Shown: positions 51,985-60,747 of the stretch, one piece after another
How the letters are laid out: every line of letters begins with the position of its first letter
How positions within the stretch are numbered: the stretch's first letter is position 1
DNA from: Pseudomonas pergaminensis
Lineage (GTDB): Bacteria; Pseudomonadota; Gammaproteobacteria; Pseudomonadales; Pseudomonadaceae
Length of the DNA stretch: 64,000 bases
Assembly (NCBI RefSeq): GCF_024112395.2
Contig: NZ_CP078013.2
Span: forward strand, 5,736,501 to 5,800,500
Reading direction: 5' to 3'
The notes under the pieces: generated by a model
Told to the model about the DNA's origin: nothing
The model's database searches: none
Seen by the model: the letters and a program-made list of their open reading frames with translations, nothing else
Position numbers and translations under genes: made by a program

Positions 51985-52134
51985 TCGCCCATGCGGCGGA
52001 TTTGCTGCATTGCGCAGTGGAGACGGCGCAAGCGCCGAGTGGGCGATGAAGGCGCAGCAGCGGGCGGTGATGCATTTGGTGGGGATGGCGAAGGGCGTGG
52101 TGGATCGGGCGTTGGAGTGTGTGCAGCCACACTA
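51985..52134 (+). pseudogene. Possible decayed remnant of a small DUF3077/DUF6124-like gene
   Basis: After the Lrp gene one frame reads 'IAHAADLLHCAVETAQAPSG' and stops. The next frame continues '...MKAQQRAVMHLVGMAKGVVD' to a stop at about 52134. Joined by a single frameshift they resemble the C-terminal part of small Pseudomonas proteins of this type, which lie in intergenic regions. No good start codon or ribosome site is seen. This is a weak call. Confidence 0.35.
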
Positions 52135-52138
52135 GCTT

Positions 52139-52273
52139 TGTGGTGAGCGGGCTTGCCCCGCGCTGGGCTGCGAAGCAGCCCCAATTAAGGGCGCCGCGTT
52201 CTTTCAGTTAGCACGGAGTGTCAGGTTTTGGGGCTGCTCCGCAGCCCAGCGCGGGGCAAGCCCGCTCACCACA
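52139..52273. repeat. REPIN of a second class (long 44-bp arms)
   Basis: Arms TGTGGTGAGCGGGCTTGCCC... (52139-52182) and the reverse complement (52230-52273) match over 44 bases with one mismatch. The core GTGAGCGGGCTTGCCC differs from the GTGGGAGC type seen elsewhere in the window, so a different REP family is represented. A partial GTTCACCACAG tail follows. Confidence 0.93.
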
Positions 52274-52324
52274 GAAGCCCGTTCACCACAGAGAAGACCG
52301 GGCCCACAGGAGATTGTGGCGAGG

Positions 52325-52936
52325 TCAGAACCCGCGATGCTTCTTCAGGTGCTCATTGATCTTCGCCGCCGGCACTTTCTGCAAGGTGCACAGCAACTCA
52401 TGGGACAGTTCGCGCAAGCCGTGGGTGCGGCGCAGTTCCTGGGCCAGGTGGGCTGTGAGGTTAGCTGCCATTTCCGCATCGGCCATCGCTCGGTGAGCCT
52501 TGCCGGTGTGGGGCAGTTGCGCGTAGGTGTTGAGGGTGCCGAGCTTGTGGTTGGGCGCAGCCGGCATGAGGCGGCGTGCAAGAAGCAGGGAGCAGGCGAA
52601 TTTTTGCAGGCGGGTACGGCGGATCAGGCCCAGTTCGTAGTCCCAGAACTTCTGGTCGAACGCGGCGTTGTGCGCCATCAGTGGCGTGGTGCCGACGAAC
52701 TCGTTGACCTCGTTCATCACTCGCTCGGCCGGCGGCGCGCTGCGCAGCATGGCGTTGCTGATGCCGGTGAGTTGCTCGATAAAACCCGGCACGCGCACGC
52801 CGGCGTTCATCAGGCTCTGGTAGCGGTCCACAATCTGGCCACGTTCGAGGATGACCACCGCGATTTCAGTGGCCCGGCAATGGCTGCTCGGGGTGATGCC
52901 GGTGGTTTCAAAGTCGATGACCGCTATACGTTCCAA
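52325..52936 (-). CDS. DnaQ-like 3'-5' exonuclease
   Basis: 203 residues of the DEDDh exonuclease superfamily. Exo I 'AVIDFETTGI' (Asp and Glu), Exo II 'LMAHNAAFDQKFWD', and Exo III 'HTGKAHRAMADAEMAA' with His and Asp. It acts alone rather than inside a polymerase. It lies 25 bp downstream of a NYN-domain gene on the same strand, so the pair may work on RNA or DNA ends together. Biological substrate unknown. Confidence 0.9.
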   Translation of the reverse strand: MERIAVIDFETTGITPSSHCRATEIAVVILERGQIVDRYQSLMNAGVRVPGFIEQLTGISNAMLRSAPPAERVMNEVNEFVGTTPLMAHNAAFDQKFWDYELGLIRRTRLQKFACSLLLARRLMPAAPNHKLGTLNTYAQLPHTGKAHRAMADAEMAANLTAHLAQELRRTHGLRELSHELLCTLQKVPAAKINEHLKKHRGF

Positions 52937-52961
52937 ACCTGTTCCAACTCCGTCTTAGCAT

Positions 52962-53438
52962 TTATTTGAGCAACAACGCGCCTTCAATCGGCACGTAGCG
53001 ACTGGCGGCGCGTATCAATGAATTGGCCGTCAGCCCCGGTACGCCATAGGCCACGGCCTCGACGCCATGCTTGTGGATAACCCGGTCGAGCAACATGTCG
53101 AAATCACCGTCGCCAGAGGCCAGCACGATTTCGTCGACGTGGTCGGCGGCGTCCATGATGTCGATGGTGATACCCACGTCCCAGTCGCCCTTGGCCGAGC
53201 CGTCGCTGCGCTGGATGTAGGGCTTGAGTTTTACCGTGAAACCCAGGTTGCGCAGGATCTGCTGGAATTGCTGCTGTTTGCTGTCGCCACGGTCGATGGC
53301 ATACGCGTACGCCTCGACGATCTGCCCGCGCGCGCTGATATCAGCCCACAACGCGGCGTAGTTGAAGTGGCAGCCATAGGCCTGGCGAACGGTGTAGTAG
53401 AGGTTTTGAACATCGGCGAACACTGCAATTTTCTTCAC
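52962..53438 (-). CDS. NYN-domain (LabA/PIN-like) putative ribonuclease
   Basis: 158 residues. 'IAVFADVQNLYYTVRQ' supplies the first acidic residue, 'KGDWDVGITIDIMDAAD' and 'LASGDGDFDMLLDRV' the others, giving the acidic cluster of the NYN/PIN nuclease fold. Bacterial members such as LabA and YacP-like proteins are proposed RNases. It is upstream of the DnaQ-like exonuclease with a 25-bp gap, which suggests an operon. Confidence 0.88.
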   Translation of the reverse strand: MKKIAVFADVQNLYYTVRQAYGCHFNYAALWADISARGQIVEAYAYAIDRGDSKQQQFQQILRNLGFTVKLKPYIQRSDGSAKGDWDVGITIDIMDAADHVDEIVLASGDGDFDMLLDRVIHKHGVEAVAYGVPGLTANSLIRAASRYVPIEGALLLK

Positions 53439-53555
53439 CGCACTTCCTCATGACAGCCAGGCGCCAGGGCCCGGAAAGGGTGCCAGTATGCCAGCCGCGA
53501 GAAGGTTTCCGGGAAAAATCAGACCGGGGCGACGAAGCGCCCCGGCCGAGGTGGG

Positions 53556-54311
53556 TCAGACGAAGGAATCGTCGTCGCCGAAGGAAGAAGAATCGTCGGA
53601 ATAATCGCTGTCGGTGAAGCTGTCCGAGTTGTCACTGCCCCAGTTGTCATTGCCGGCGTACTTCTGGTCATCGCCGCCCCAGCCGCTCTGGTCACTGGCG
53701 GGCGCCGGCTGTTCGATGATTTCCTCGACCACCTGCGGTTGCTGGTTGTGATGGAACAGGCTGCTGATGCCTTCGGCCAGCAACACACCACCGGCCACGC
53801 CGGCTGCGGTTTTCATCGCGCCGCCGAGGAAACCGCTGCCTATCGGGGCTGCCGGCGCTTGTTGCGGCTGTTGGTAGTTCTGCTGGGGCGCGCCGTAGTT
53901 CTGCTGCGGCGCAGGCTGGCTGAACCCAGGCCGCCCCGGTTCACGCCAGCCGCCACCGGAAGAGGCCGGGGCGCTCTGCGCAGGCTGGGGGTCGCGGGAA
54001 CCACCGCCAAAGATGCTCGACAAGAACCCACCGCTGCTCGCCGGAGCGGCTGGCGCGGATTTCGCCCGCTGCAGCTCATCCTGCAACTGCTGGATCTGCT
54101 GCGCCTGCTCCTTGTTTAGCGCGTCGAGGCTTTTGAGCGCGTGCTCCTGCACCAGGATCGACTGGGTCATGTAGTACCCGGCTGCCGGTTGGCGCGTCAT
54201 GTGCTCCTTGATCCGCGCTTCGGCCTGGGCGTCGCGGGGGGCTGAGTCCGTTTCGGCTTGTTGCAACCGTGAAAACAGTCCATCGATCAGGGTTTGCTCT
54301 TCGCTGTTCAT
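53556..54311 (-). CDS. DUF2076 protein
   Basis: 251 residues. The N-terminus 'MNSEEQTLIDGLFSRLQQAE' with 'GYYMTQSILVQEHALK' defines DUF2076. A glutamine-rich coiled-coil stretch ('LNKEQAQQIQQLQDELQ') leads to a proline/glutamine low-complexity region, a short hydrophobic glycine-rich segment ('FLGGAMKTAAGVAGGVLLAE', about 150-170), and an aspartate/serine-rich acidic tail. It is probably a membrane-associated protein of unknown role. No operon partner. Confidence 0.85.
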   Translation of the reverse strand: MNSEEQTLIDGLFSRLQQAETDSAPRDAQAEARIKEHMTRQPAAGYYMTQSILVQEHALKSLDALNKEQAQQIQQLQDELQRAKSAPAAPASSGGFLSSIFGGGSRDPQPAQSAPASSGGGWREPGRPGFSQPAPQQNYGAPQQNYQQPQQAPAAPIGSGFLGGAMKTAAGVAGGVLLAEGISSLFHHNQQPQVVEEIIEQPAPASDQSGWGGDDQKYAGNDNWGSDNSDSFTDSDYSDDSSSFGDDDSFV

Positions 54312-54478
54312 GGCGACCTCGTTAGATTGCCGGTAGAAATCGTGGTCTCGCCTGTGATCAGGCGCCGCTCTAGTTATGGGGGTGTTACGAGTTGTTTCAA
54401 TGGTCTTTACTCAAGGTTTACGTTTGCTTACCGCCCGTGATGATCGGTTAAAGTGTTGCCCTTGCTTTCAGGCCTGCG

Positions 54479-55147
54479 ATGAACTCGATGAATCCGTTAG
54501 ACGTGCTGCGCGACTCCTTCCGTTTCACCCAACGCAACCTGGGCGCTATCGTCCAGCTGTGTTTGCCGTTGGTGATTTTCGAAGCCCTGCTGCAACAGGT
54601 GCTCAACCACGTGGTGGGCCCGGATGCATTCCCTGGCTACAGCGTGGTGGTGGGGTTGCTGGTGTACCCGCTGTACACCGGCGCGTTGATCCTGTTTCTG
54701 GATGCCCGCACCCGTGGCGAGTCACCGACTACCAAGGATGTATGGGCCATGGCCCTGACCCTGTGGCCGCGCTTCGCCCTGCTGACGGCCATGAGCACGC
54801 TGCTGATCCTGCTGGGGCTGTCGCTGTATTTCCTGCCGGGCCTGTGGCTGATGGTGGTGCTGGCCTTTGCCGAGTACCTGCTGGTGCTGCGCGGCATGCC
54901 GGCGCTGGAGGCGATGAAGGAAAGCTTCCGCCTGAGCCGTGGGCATTTCTGGCTGATCCTGGTGTGCCTGCTGTGCGTGATGACGCCACTGTGGCTGCTC
55001 AAGGGCGCCAGCGTTGCGGCCTACCCCACGCCTGCGCCGCTGCTGGGCCTGTTTCTGGACAGTGCCCACAGCTTCCTGCAACTGTTTACCAGCGTGGTGC
55101 TGTTCCGGTTATTCATGCTGATCGGTGGCGATGCCGACGCGCGGTGA
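54479..55147 (+). CDS. YciC-family inner-membrane protein
   Basis: 222 residues with six hydrophobic segments ('LCLPLVIFEALLQQVLNHVV', 'VVGLLVYPLYTGALILFLDA', 'FALLTAMSTLLILLGLSLYF' and others). 'SMNPLDVLRDSFRFTQRNLG' at the start and 'GMPALEAMKESFRLSRGHFW' in the middle match the UPF0259/YciC family. Two possible ATGs lie nine bases apart; the first is used. It is followed 40 bp later by the EEP-family gene on the same strand. Confidence 0.85.
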   Translation: MNSMNPLDVLRDSFRFTQRNLGAIVQLCLPLVIFEALLQQVLNHVVGPDAFPGYSVVVGLLVYPLYTGALILFLDARTRGESPTTKDVWAMALTLWPRFALLTAMSTLLILLGLSLYFLPGLWLMVVLAFAEYLLVLRGMPALEAMKESFRLSRGHFWLILVCLLCVMTPLWLLKGASVAAYPTPAPLLGLFLDSAHSFLQLFTSVVLFRLFMLIGGDADAR

Positions 55148-55187
55148 TATGCTCCGTGCCACTCCTGAAACGCTATAAGCCGAGCCG

Positions 55188-56276
55188 ATGACCCGTTTAT
55201 TGCGCATAACCCTGCTGGGCCTGCTGATCATTGCAGGCCTGCTCGCCGCCCTGATCTACAGCCTGACCTGGCGCCCCGAGGCGAAGCAAACCCTGCCGGT
55301 GAGTTGTGTCGCGCCCCGTGCGCCCACGCTGCTGCCGGGGCAGGCGCTCAAGGTCATGACCTGGAACGTGCAGTACCTCGCCGGCAAGAACTACGTGTTC
55401 TGGTACGACACCGCCGACGGCAGTGGCCCGGACGACCGCCCGACCGTGGAAGACATGGCCGCCAGCCTCGACGAAGTGGCGCGGGTGATCCGTGACGAAC
55501 AACCCGACATCCTGCTGCTGCAGGAACTCGACGAAAACGCCAAGCCCTCCCATTACCAAGACCAGCTTGCCCTGTTGCAAGAGCGCCTGGTCGACCTCTA
55601 CCCCTGCAGTGCCCAGGCCTTCGACTGGAAAGCCGACTTCGTGCCCGACCGGCATATCTTCGGCAGCGTCGGCCGTAAATTGGCGACCCTCAGCCGTTAC
55701 CAGATCGAACACGCCGAGCGCCTGCAATTGCCGGCCCCCGAGGCGAACTTCATCAGCCGCCAGTTCCAACCCAAGCCGGCCTTGCTGTTGACCTACCTGC
55801 CGCTGAGCGACGGTGGCCAACTGGCCGTGCTCAACACCCGCCTGGACGGTGACGCCCCTGGGCGCAGCGCGGTGCAGGAGCAGGTCCAGACCACGGTCAA
55901 GCTGCTGGATAAATTCGAAGGGCGCGGCACACCCTGGCTGATCGGCGGCGACTTCAACCTGCTGCCCCTGGGCCAATTCCTGCGGCTGGACGCCGGCAAG
56001 CGTGGGCAATATTCGCCGGACAGCGAGCTGCATTTGCTGTGGGACAAATACCCGATGATCCCGAGCAACAGCCAATCCAGCGGGATTGACCGTGAGAAGT
56101 GGCTGACCCACTTCCCCAACGACCCGAGCGTCGACGGGCCGGACCGCACGCTCGATTACCTGTTCTACAGCCCGCGAATCAAGCGGGTGGAGGCGAAAGT
56201 GCGGCAGGAGGACACGTTGCGCATTTCCAACCACCTGCCGGTGATCGCTCGCTTCCTGCTGCCCGCCGCACAATAA
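55188..56276 (+). CDS. Endonuclease/exonuclease/phosphatase (EEP) family protein, membrane-anchored
   Basis: 362 residues with an N-terminal signal anchor ('LLGLLIIAGLLAALIYSLTW', about 8-27). EEP motifs: 'LKVMTWNVQYLAG' (Asn), 'LLQELDEN' (Glu), 'LIGGDFNLLP' (Asp and Asn), and 'ISNHLPVIARF' (His). The membrane anchor places the catalytic part in the periplasm, so a lipid-like or nucleotide phosphodiester is more likely than chromosomal DNA. Downstream of the YciC-type gene and probably co-transcribed. Confidence 0.88.
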   Translation: MTRLLRITLLGLLIIAGLLAALIYSLTWRPEAKQTLPVSCVAPRAPTLLPGQALKVMTWNVQYLAGKNYVFWYDTADGSGPDDRPTVEDMAASLDEVARVIRDEQPDILLLQELDENAKPSHYQDQLALLQERLVDLYPCSAQAFDWKADFVPDRHIFGSVGRKLATLSRYQIEHAERLQLPAPEANFISRQFQPKPALLLTYLPLSDGGQLAVLNTRLDGDAPGRSAVQEQVQTTVKLLDKFEGRGTPWLIGGDFNLLPLGQFLRLDAGKRGQYSPDSELHLLWDKYPMIPSNSQSSGIDREKWLTHFPNDPSVDGPDRTLDYLFYSPRIKRVEAKVRQEDTLRISNHLPVIARFLLPAAQ

Positions 56277-56307
56277 TCCCTGCCATGGGAGCACGGGCTG
56301 TGCGCGT

Positions 56308-56511
56308 TTATTCGACTCTTTTTCGGTACTCGGTGGTGGTGATTCCCGCGTAGCCCCAGTTATCCGTATCCACCTCTTCGATGACGATGTGAGTAAGGTG
56401 CGGGTCCTTATTGAGCACGGTTTGCATGGTGTTGGTTATTTCGGCGATGACCTGGGCTTTCTGCTCTTGGGTGACGCCATCACGGGTAATACGGACGCTG
56501 ATGAAAGGCAT
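56308..56511 (-). CDS. 4-oxalocrotonate tautomerase-family enzyme
   Basis: 67 residues. After removal of Met the N-terminal residue is Pro ('MPFISVRITRDGVTQEQKAQ'), the catalytic base of this family; 'GYAGITTTEYRKRVE' ends it. The ATG at 56511 is required for the N-terminal Pro, so the longer open frame is not used. It could act on an enol or ketoacid in aromatic catabolism; no linked pathway genes are adjacent. Confidence 0.88.
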   Translation of the reverse strand: MPFISVRITRDGVTQEQKAQVIAEITNTMQTVLNKDPHLTHIVIEEVDTDNWGYAGITTTEYRKRVE

Positions 56512-56658
56512 GGAAAAGTCTCCACTTCGCCCCTCATCGACATGATGAGGCGGCAAGTGTGGAGACTTTAGAATGTTGCCTTGGGCGGATAAATGCGGCG
56601 GCGGGAACATCATTTGTGATGCCGCGTAATGAATAAAGGCACATCCTGTGGGCGCTGA

Positions 56659-59166
56659 TTATTTACGCGGTTTGATTCGCGCGGTTGCCTCGGCCACCAG
56701 CGGATCATCCGGCCAGTAATGCTTGGGGTATCGCCCTTTCAAATCCTTTTTTACTTCGGCGTAGGTACTGCGCCAGAAGTTCGCCAAGTCCTGGGTCACT
56801 TGCACCGGCCGGCGTGCCGGGGACAGCAGGTGCAGCTTCACCACCTGGCGCCCGCCGGCAATGCGCGGGGTGTCGGCCAGCCCGAACAGTTCTTGCAGGC
56901 GCACCGCCAAGATCGGCGGCTGTTCGCTGTAGTCCAGGCGCACCGACGAGCCCGAGGGCACTTTCACATGCTGTGGCGCCAGTTCGTCCAGGCGCTGGGG
57001 CAGCGGCCAGGGCAGCAGGTTGTGCAGGAAGCTGGAAATGTCCAGGTTGGCGAAATGGCTCAAGCGCGAGACTTTGCCCAGGTAAGGCATCAGCCAATGT
57101 TCAAGGCTGGCGAGCAACGCCTTGTCGCTGATATCGGGCCACTCGCTGGTTTTGCCAGCATCGAGCTGCCGCAGCAGCATGACCCGCGCCTGCCATTGGC
57201 GCAGCTCGGGCGTCCACGGCAGTAGCTCGAGGCCTTTGCGGCGCACCAGGTTGACCAGCGCCTGGCTGCGCGCGGACTCGTCCAGGCCGGTCAGGGGTTC
57301 GCGGCTCAGTACCAGCTCGCCGACTTTGCGCTGGCGCTCGGCGCGCAGTACGCCTTCGCGTTCGTCCCAATCCAGCTGGTCGACGTTGCGCACTTGTTCG
57401 GCGAGCACCGTGTCGAACAGCGCCGGATCAAAGTCCGCCGCCAGGTAGATGCGTTCCTCACGCTGGCCCTGGCGGCTGCCCAGATCGGCGATGACCAACC
57501 AAGGCTGTTTCATCAGACTGTCGGCTTCGGCGAACAGCGCCGCGCGGCCGTTGGCCAGGCGGTATTCAGCGCCGCCGGCGCGACGCTGTTGAGCGACACG
57601 GTCCGGGTAAGCCAGGGCGAGCAAGGCGCCGAGCCAGCGCGAGTGGTCGGGGTCGGCCACCGGTTGCGTGGCCTGGCCTCTCAAGTAGCCGCGATACTGT
57701 CGCGCCAGTTGCTTGGCCCGCTGCACCCCGCCTTGGGTGCCACGCGCACGTGCTTCGCCGGACAACAGCGCCAGGCGACTGTGCAAATCCGCGCCGCCGC
57801 CGCGCAGGATATCGCGCTCGCCCAGCAGGGCCGCGACATCGCAGGCGGTGGCAGCCAACCCCAGGTCCTGCCCGCGCAACAGCAGGTGGGCGATACGCGG
57901 ATGGGCCGGCAGTTCGGCCATTTTCTGCCCGTGGGCGGTCAGTTTGTCGCCGTCCAATGCGCCGAGGCGCACGAGCAGATCCTGGGCTTGGGCATACGCG
58001 GCGGTGGGCGGCACGTCCAGCCACACCAGCTGCGTGGGCGTAACGCCCCAGCGCGCCAACTGCAGCGCCAAGCCGGCCAGGTCGGCCGCAAGGATTTCCG
58101 CACTGCCGTAGGCGGCCAGGCCTTCATGCTGGTCCTCGGACCACAAGCGATAGCAAACGCCCGGCTCCAGCCGCCCTGCCCGACCGGCGCGCTGAGTGGC
58201 GCTGGCGCGGGAAATGCGTTGGGTGTCGAGACGGGTCATGCCGCTGCCCGGGTCGAAACGTGGCACCCGCGCCAACCCGGCGTCGATCACTACGCGCACG
58301 CCGTTGATAGTAAGACTGGTCTCGGCGATGTTGGTCGCCAGCACCACTTTGCGTGTACCTGCGGGCGCCGGGTCGATGGCGGCGCGCTGGGCGGCAAGGT
58401 CCAGCTCGCCATGCAGCGGGCACAGCAGCACATCACTGCGATCGCCCAAGGCCTCGGCCAATTGCTGGTTGACCCGGCGAATCTCCGCCTGCCCCGGCAA
58501 GAACACCAGCACGCTGCCGGTTTCGTCATGCAGGGCCTCAAGGATGGTTTGCACCACACGCGGCTCGATGAATTCACCGGGCTGGTAAGGCCGGCCCCAG
58601 CGCATCTGCACCGGGAACATGCGCCCTTCGCTGCGCAGGATCGGCGCGTCATCCAGCAGGCTGGCCAGGCGCTCGCCTTCGAGGGTGGCGGACATCAGCA
58701 GGATTTTCAGCGGCTGCTCATCGCGAAACAGCTCGCGGCCGTTCAGGCTCAGGGCCAGCGCCAGGTCGGCGTCGAGGCTGCGTTCGTGGAACTCGTCGAA
58801 GATCAGCAAGCCCACGCCGTCCAGCGCCGGGTCGTCTTGCAGACGGCGGGTGAGGATGCCTTCGGTGACCACTTCGATACGGGTGTTGGGGCCGACTTTG
58901 CTGTCGAGGCGAATGCGATAGCCGACGGTTTCTCCGACCTTCTCGCCCAACTCACTCGCCAAGCGTTCGGCCGCCGCCCGGGCTGCCAGACGGCGCGGTT
59001 CGAGCATCAGGATGGTCTGCCCGGCCAGCCATGGCTCGTTCAACAACGCCAAGGGTACACGGGTGGTTTTACCGGCGCCGGGGGGCGCTTCCAGAACGGC
59101 TTCATGGCGAATCGCCAAGGCGTCACGCAGGGCGGGTAAAACTTCATCAATCGGCAACGAATTCAT
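56659..59166 (-). CDS. hrpB: ATP-dependent helicase HrpB
   Basis: 835-residue DExH helicase (E. coli HrpB is 809). Motif I 'EAPPGAGKTTRVPLAL' (about 28-43), motif II 'IFDEFHERSLDADL', motif III 'MSATLEG', and motif VI 'QRAGRAGRL'. The HrpB C-terminal domain follows ('GLELLPWTPELRQWQARVML' and 'LNLLPWPLPQRLDELAPQ'-like segments). The ATG at 59166 gives 'MNSLPIDEVLPALRDAL'; upstream in-frame codons are not conserved. Its physiological role in Pseudomonas is poorly known. Confidence 0.93.
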   Translation of the reverse strand: MNSLPIDEVLPALRDALAIRHEAVLEAPPGAGKTTRVPLALLNEPWLAGQTILMLEPRRLAARAAAERLASELGEKVGETVGYRIRLDSKVGPNTRIEVVTEGILTRRLQDDPALDGVGLLIFDEFHERSLDADLALALSLNGRELFRDEQPLKILLMSATLEGERLASLLDDAPILRSEGRMFPVQMRWGRPYQPGEFIEPRVVQTILEALHDETGSVLVFLPGQAEIRRVNQQLAEALGDRSDVLLCPLHGELDLAAQRAAIDPAPAGTRKVVLATNIAETSLTINGVRVVIDAGLARVPRFDPGSGMTRLDTQRISRASATQRAGRAGRLEPGVCYRLWSEDQHEGLAAYGSAEILAADLAGLALQLARWGVTPTQLVWLDVPPTAAYAQAQDLLVRLGALDGDKLTAHGQKMAELPAHPRIAHLLLRGQDLGLAATACDVAALLGERDILRGGGADLHSRLALLSGEARARGTQGGVQRAKQLARQYRGYLRGQATQPVADPDHSRWLGALLALAYPDRVAQQRRAGGAEYRLANGRAALFAEADSLMKQPWLVIADLGSRQGQREERIYLAADFDPALFDTVLAEQVRNVDQLDWDEREGVLRAERQRKVGELVLSREPLTGLDESARSQALVNLVRRKGLELLPWTPELRQWQARVMLLRQLDAGKTSEWPDISDKALLASLEHWLMPYLGKVSRLSHFANLDISSFLHNLLPWPLPQRLDELAPQHVKVPSGSSVRLDYSEQPPILAVRLQELFGLADTPRIAGGRQVVKLHLLSPARRPVQVTQDLANFWRSTYAEVKKDLKGRYPKHYWPDDPLVAEATARIKPRK

Positions 59167-59267
59167 ACTGGCTCCAAAGCAGAGCGGCGAGTATAACGGC
59201 GAACTGCCAAGTGCCGACGATGGTCTCAGAAACGCCACCCTCATCAATTGTGAATGCAATCAAGGGA

Positions 59268-59352
59268 GGGAGCTGGCTTGCCTGCGATAGCGGCGTGTCA
59301 GCCAATGCACTGCTGGCTGCTCCACCGCTTTCGCAGGCAAGCCAGCTCCCAC
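59268..59352. repeat. REPIN
   Basis: GGGAGCTGGCTTGCCTGCGA on the left and TCGCAGGCAAGCCAGCTCCC on the right, about 40 bases apart. Lies in the divergent region upstream of hrpB and of the lipoprotein gene. Confidence 0.9.
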
Positions 59353-59418
59353 GTTGGACCGGCGTTGTTCAGCTGATCTGGCTTATAGTCCTCTTTAAAT
59401 CGTGTTCAGGAGAATGTT

Positions 59419-59838
59419 ATGCGTATCGCTTCCCGTGTCATTGGCGGTGTCCTCGCCGTCACCCTGCTGAGCCAACTGACGGCCTGCGGTTCGATCTTCT
59501 ACCCGGACCGCCGTGGCCAGATCGACGGCAAGATCGACCCGACCATCGCTGTGCTCGACGCCATCGGCCTGCTGTTCTACGTCATCCCCGGCCTGATTGC
59601 CTTCGGCGTGGACTTCGCCACCGGCGCGATCTACTTCGAGCCGGGCAAGACCGCCCAGGTCGACCCGCAAAAACTCCACGAAGCCATCGGCGCCGACGGC
59701 CAGGTCGACAATGCCAAGCTGCAAAGCATCATCCTGAAAGAAACCGGCCGCAGCCTGCCGCTCGACGACCCGCGCATGATCCAGTTCAAAGGCAGCGTGC
59801 AACAACTCGCCACCCTGGGCCTGCAACCCGCCGCTTAA
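59419..59838 (+). CDS. Small lipoprotein
   Basis: 139 residues with a lipoprotein signal peptide ending in lipobox 'LTAC' (Cys at about 23). A hydrophobic stretch 'LDAIGLLFYVIPGLIAFGVD' follows, then a soluble C-terminal part ending 'QQLATLGLQPAA'. I believe the same protein is often mislabelled as polyribonucleotide nucleotidyltransferase in Pseudomonas; nothing in the sequence supports that. Function unknown. The CDF transporter gene starts 15 bp downstream. Confidence 0.82.
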   Translation: MRIASRVIGGVLAVTLLSQLTACGSIFYPDRRGQIDGKIDPTIAVLDAIGLLFYVIPGLIAFGVDFATGAIYFEPGKTAQVDPQKLHEAIGADGQVDNAKLQSIILKETGRSLPLDDPRMIQFKGSVQQLATLGLQPAA

Positions 59839-59853
59839 GGATTCGACCCGCCT

Positions 59854-60747
59854 ATGACCAGCAGCCCCGAACACGCCAGGCTCTTGCGCCTGGCCACCCG
59901 CGCGTCGGTGGGCGTGGCCTGTGTGCTGATTGTCACCAAAGCCATCGCCTGGTGGTTCAGTGGCTCGGTGAGCATGCTCGCCGGCTTGACCGACTCCCTG
60001 CTGGACGGCGTGACTTCACTGCTGAACCTCGTCGCCGTGCATTACGCCCTGCGCCCCGCCGATGACGATCACCGCTATGGACATGGCAAGGCGGAGTCGC
60101 TGTCGGGCATGGCCCAGGCGCTGTTCATCGGCGGCAGTGCGGTGTTGATCGCGCTCCAGGCCTACGAGCGCCTGCAACATCCGGAACCGGTGGGCGCGCC
60201 GTGGTTGAGCATCGGCGTGATCATCTTTTCCCTGGTGTTGACCGTGGCCTTGTTGATGCTGCAACACCGGGTGATCCGCGAAACCGGCTCCAATGCCGTG
60301 CGCGCCGATTCACTGCACTACCGCTCGGACTTGATGCTCAACGGCAGCATCCTCGTGGCGCTGGTGCTGGCGGGCATGGGCTTTCACCAAGTCGACGCCT
60401 GGTTCGGCCTGGGTATCGCCGCCTACATTTTGTGGAGCGCGATCCAGATCGCCCGGGAAAGCTTTGCGGTGTTGATGGATGAAGAGCTGCCGCCAGACGT
60501 CAGCCAGCACATGCTGGAGCTGGCGCGTGGTGTACCGGGGGTGTTGGGTGCGCATGATTTGCGCACGCGGATTTCCGGCAGCCACTGGTTTGTGCAGCTG
60601 CATTTGGAATTGCCAGGGGAATTGACGCTGTCAGTGGCCCACGGCATCAGCGACCAGGCCGCCGATGCCATCCACAAGGCCTACCCGCGCGCCGAAGTGC
60701 TGGTGCACGCCGACCCGCGGGAAGTGGTCACAGGCAACAAAACCTAG
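59854..60747 (+). CDS. Cation diffusion facilitator (FieF-like)
   Basis: 297 residues. CDF signatures: metal site 'LAGLTDSLLDGV' in TM2 (DxxxD), 'DDDHRYGHGKAESLSGMAQA' (His-Gly-His/Lys loop), and 'ADSLHYRSDLMLNGS' in TM5 (HxxxD). Six membrane helices and a C-terminal cytoplasmic metallochaperone-like domain. Most similar in pattern to FieF (Fe/Zn efflux). Metal specificity is not decided by these motifs. The stop codon overlaps the convergent DUF6515 gene by 4 bases. Confidence 0.9.
   Translation: MTSSPEHARLLRLATRASVGVACVLIVTKAIAWWFSGSVSMLAGLTDSLLDGVTSLLNLVAVHYALRPADDDHRYGHGKAESLSGMAQALFIGGSAVLIALQAYERLQHPEPVGAPWLSIGVIIFSLVLTVALLMLQHRVIRETGSNAVRADSLHYRSDLMLNGSILVALVLAGMGFHQVDAWFGLGIAAYILWSAIQIARESFAVLMDEELPPDVSQHMLELARGVPGVLGAHDLRTRISGSHWFVQLHLELPGELTLSVAHGISDQAADAIHKAYPRAEVLVHADPREVVTGNKT

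Noticed and set aside
57394..59139. 581-residue plus-strand frame antisense to hrpB
   Set aside because: Shadow of hrpB, which has all helicase motifs.
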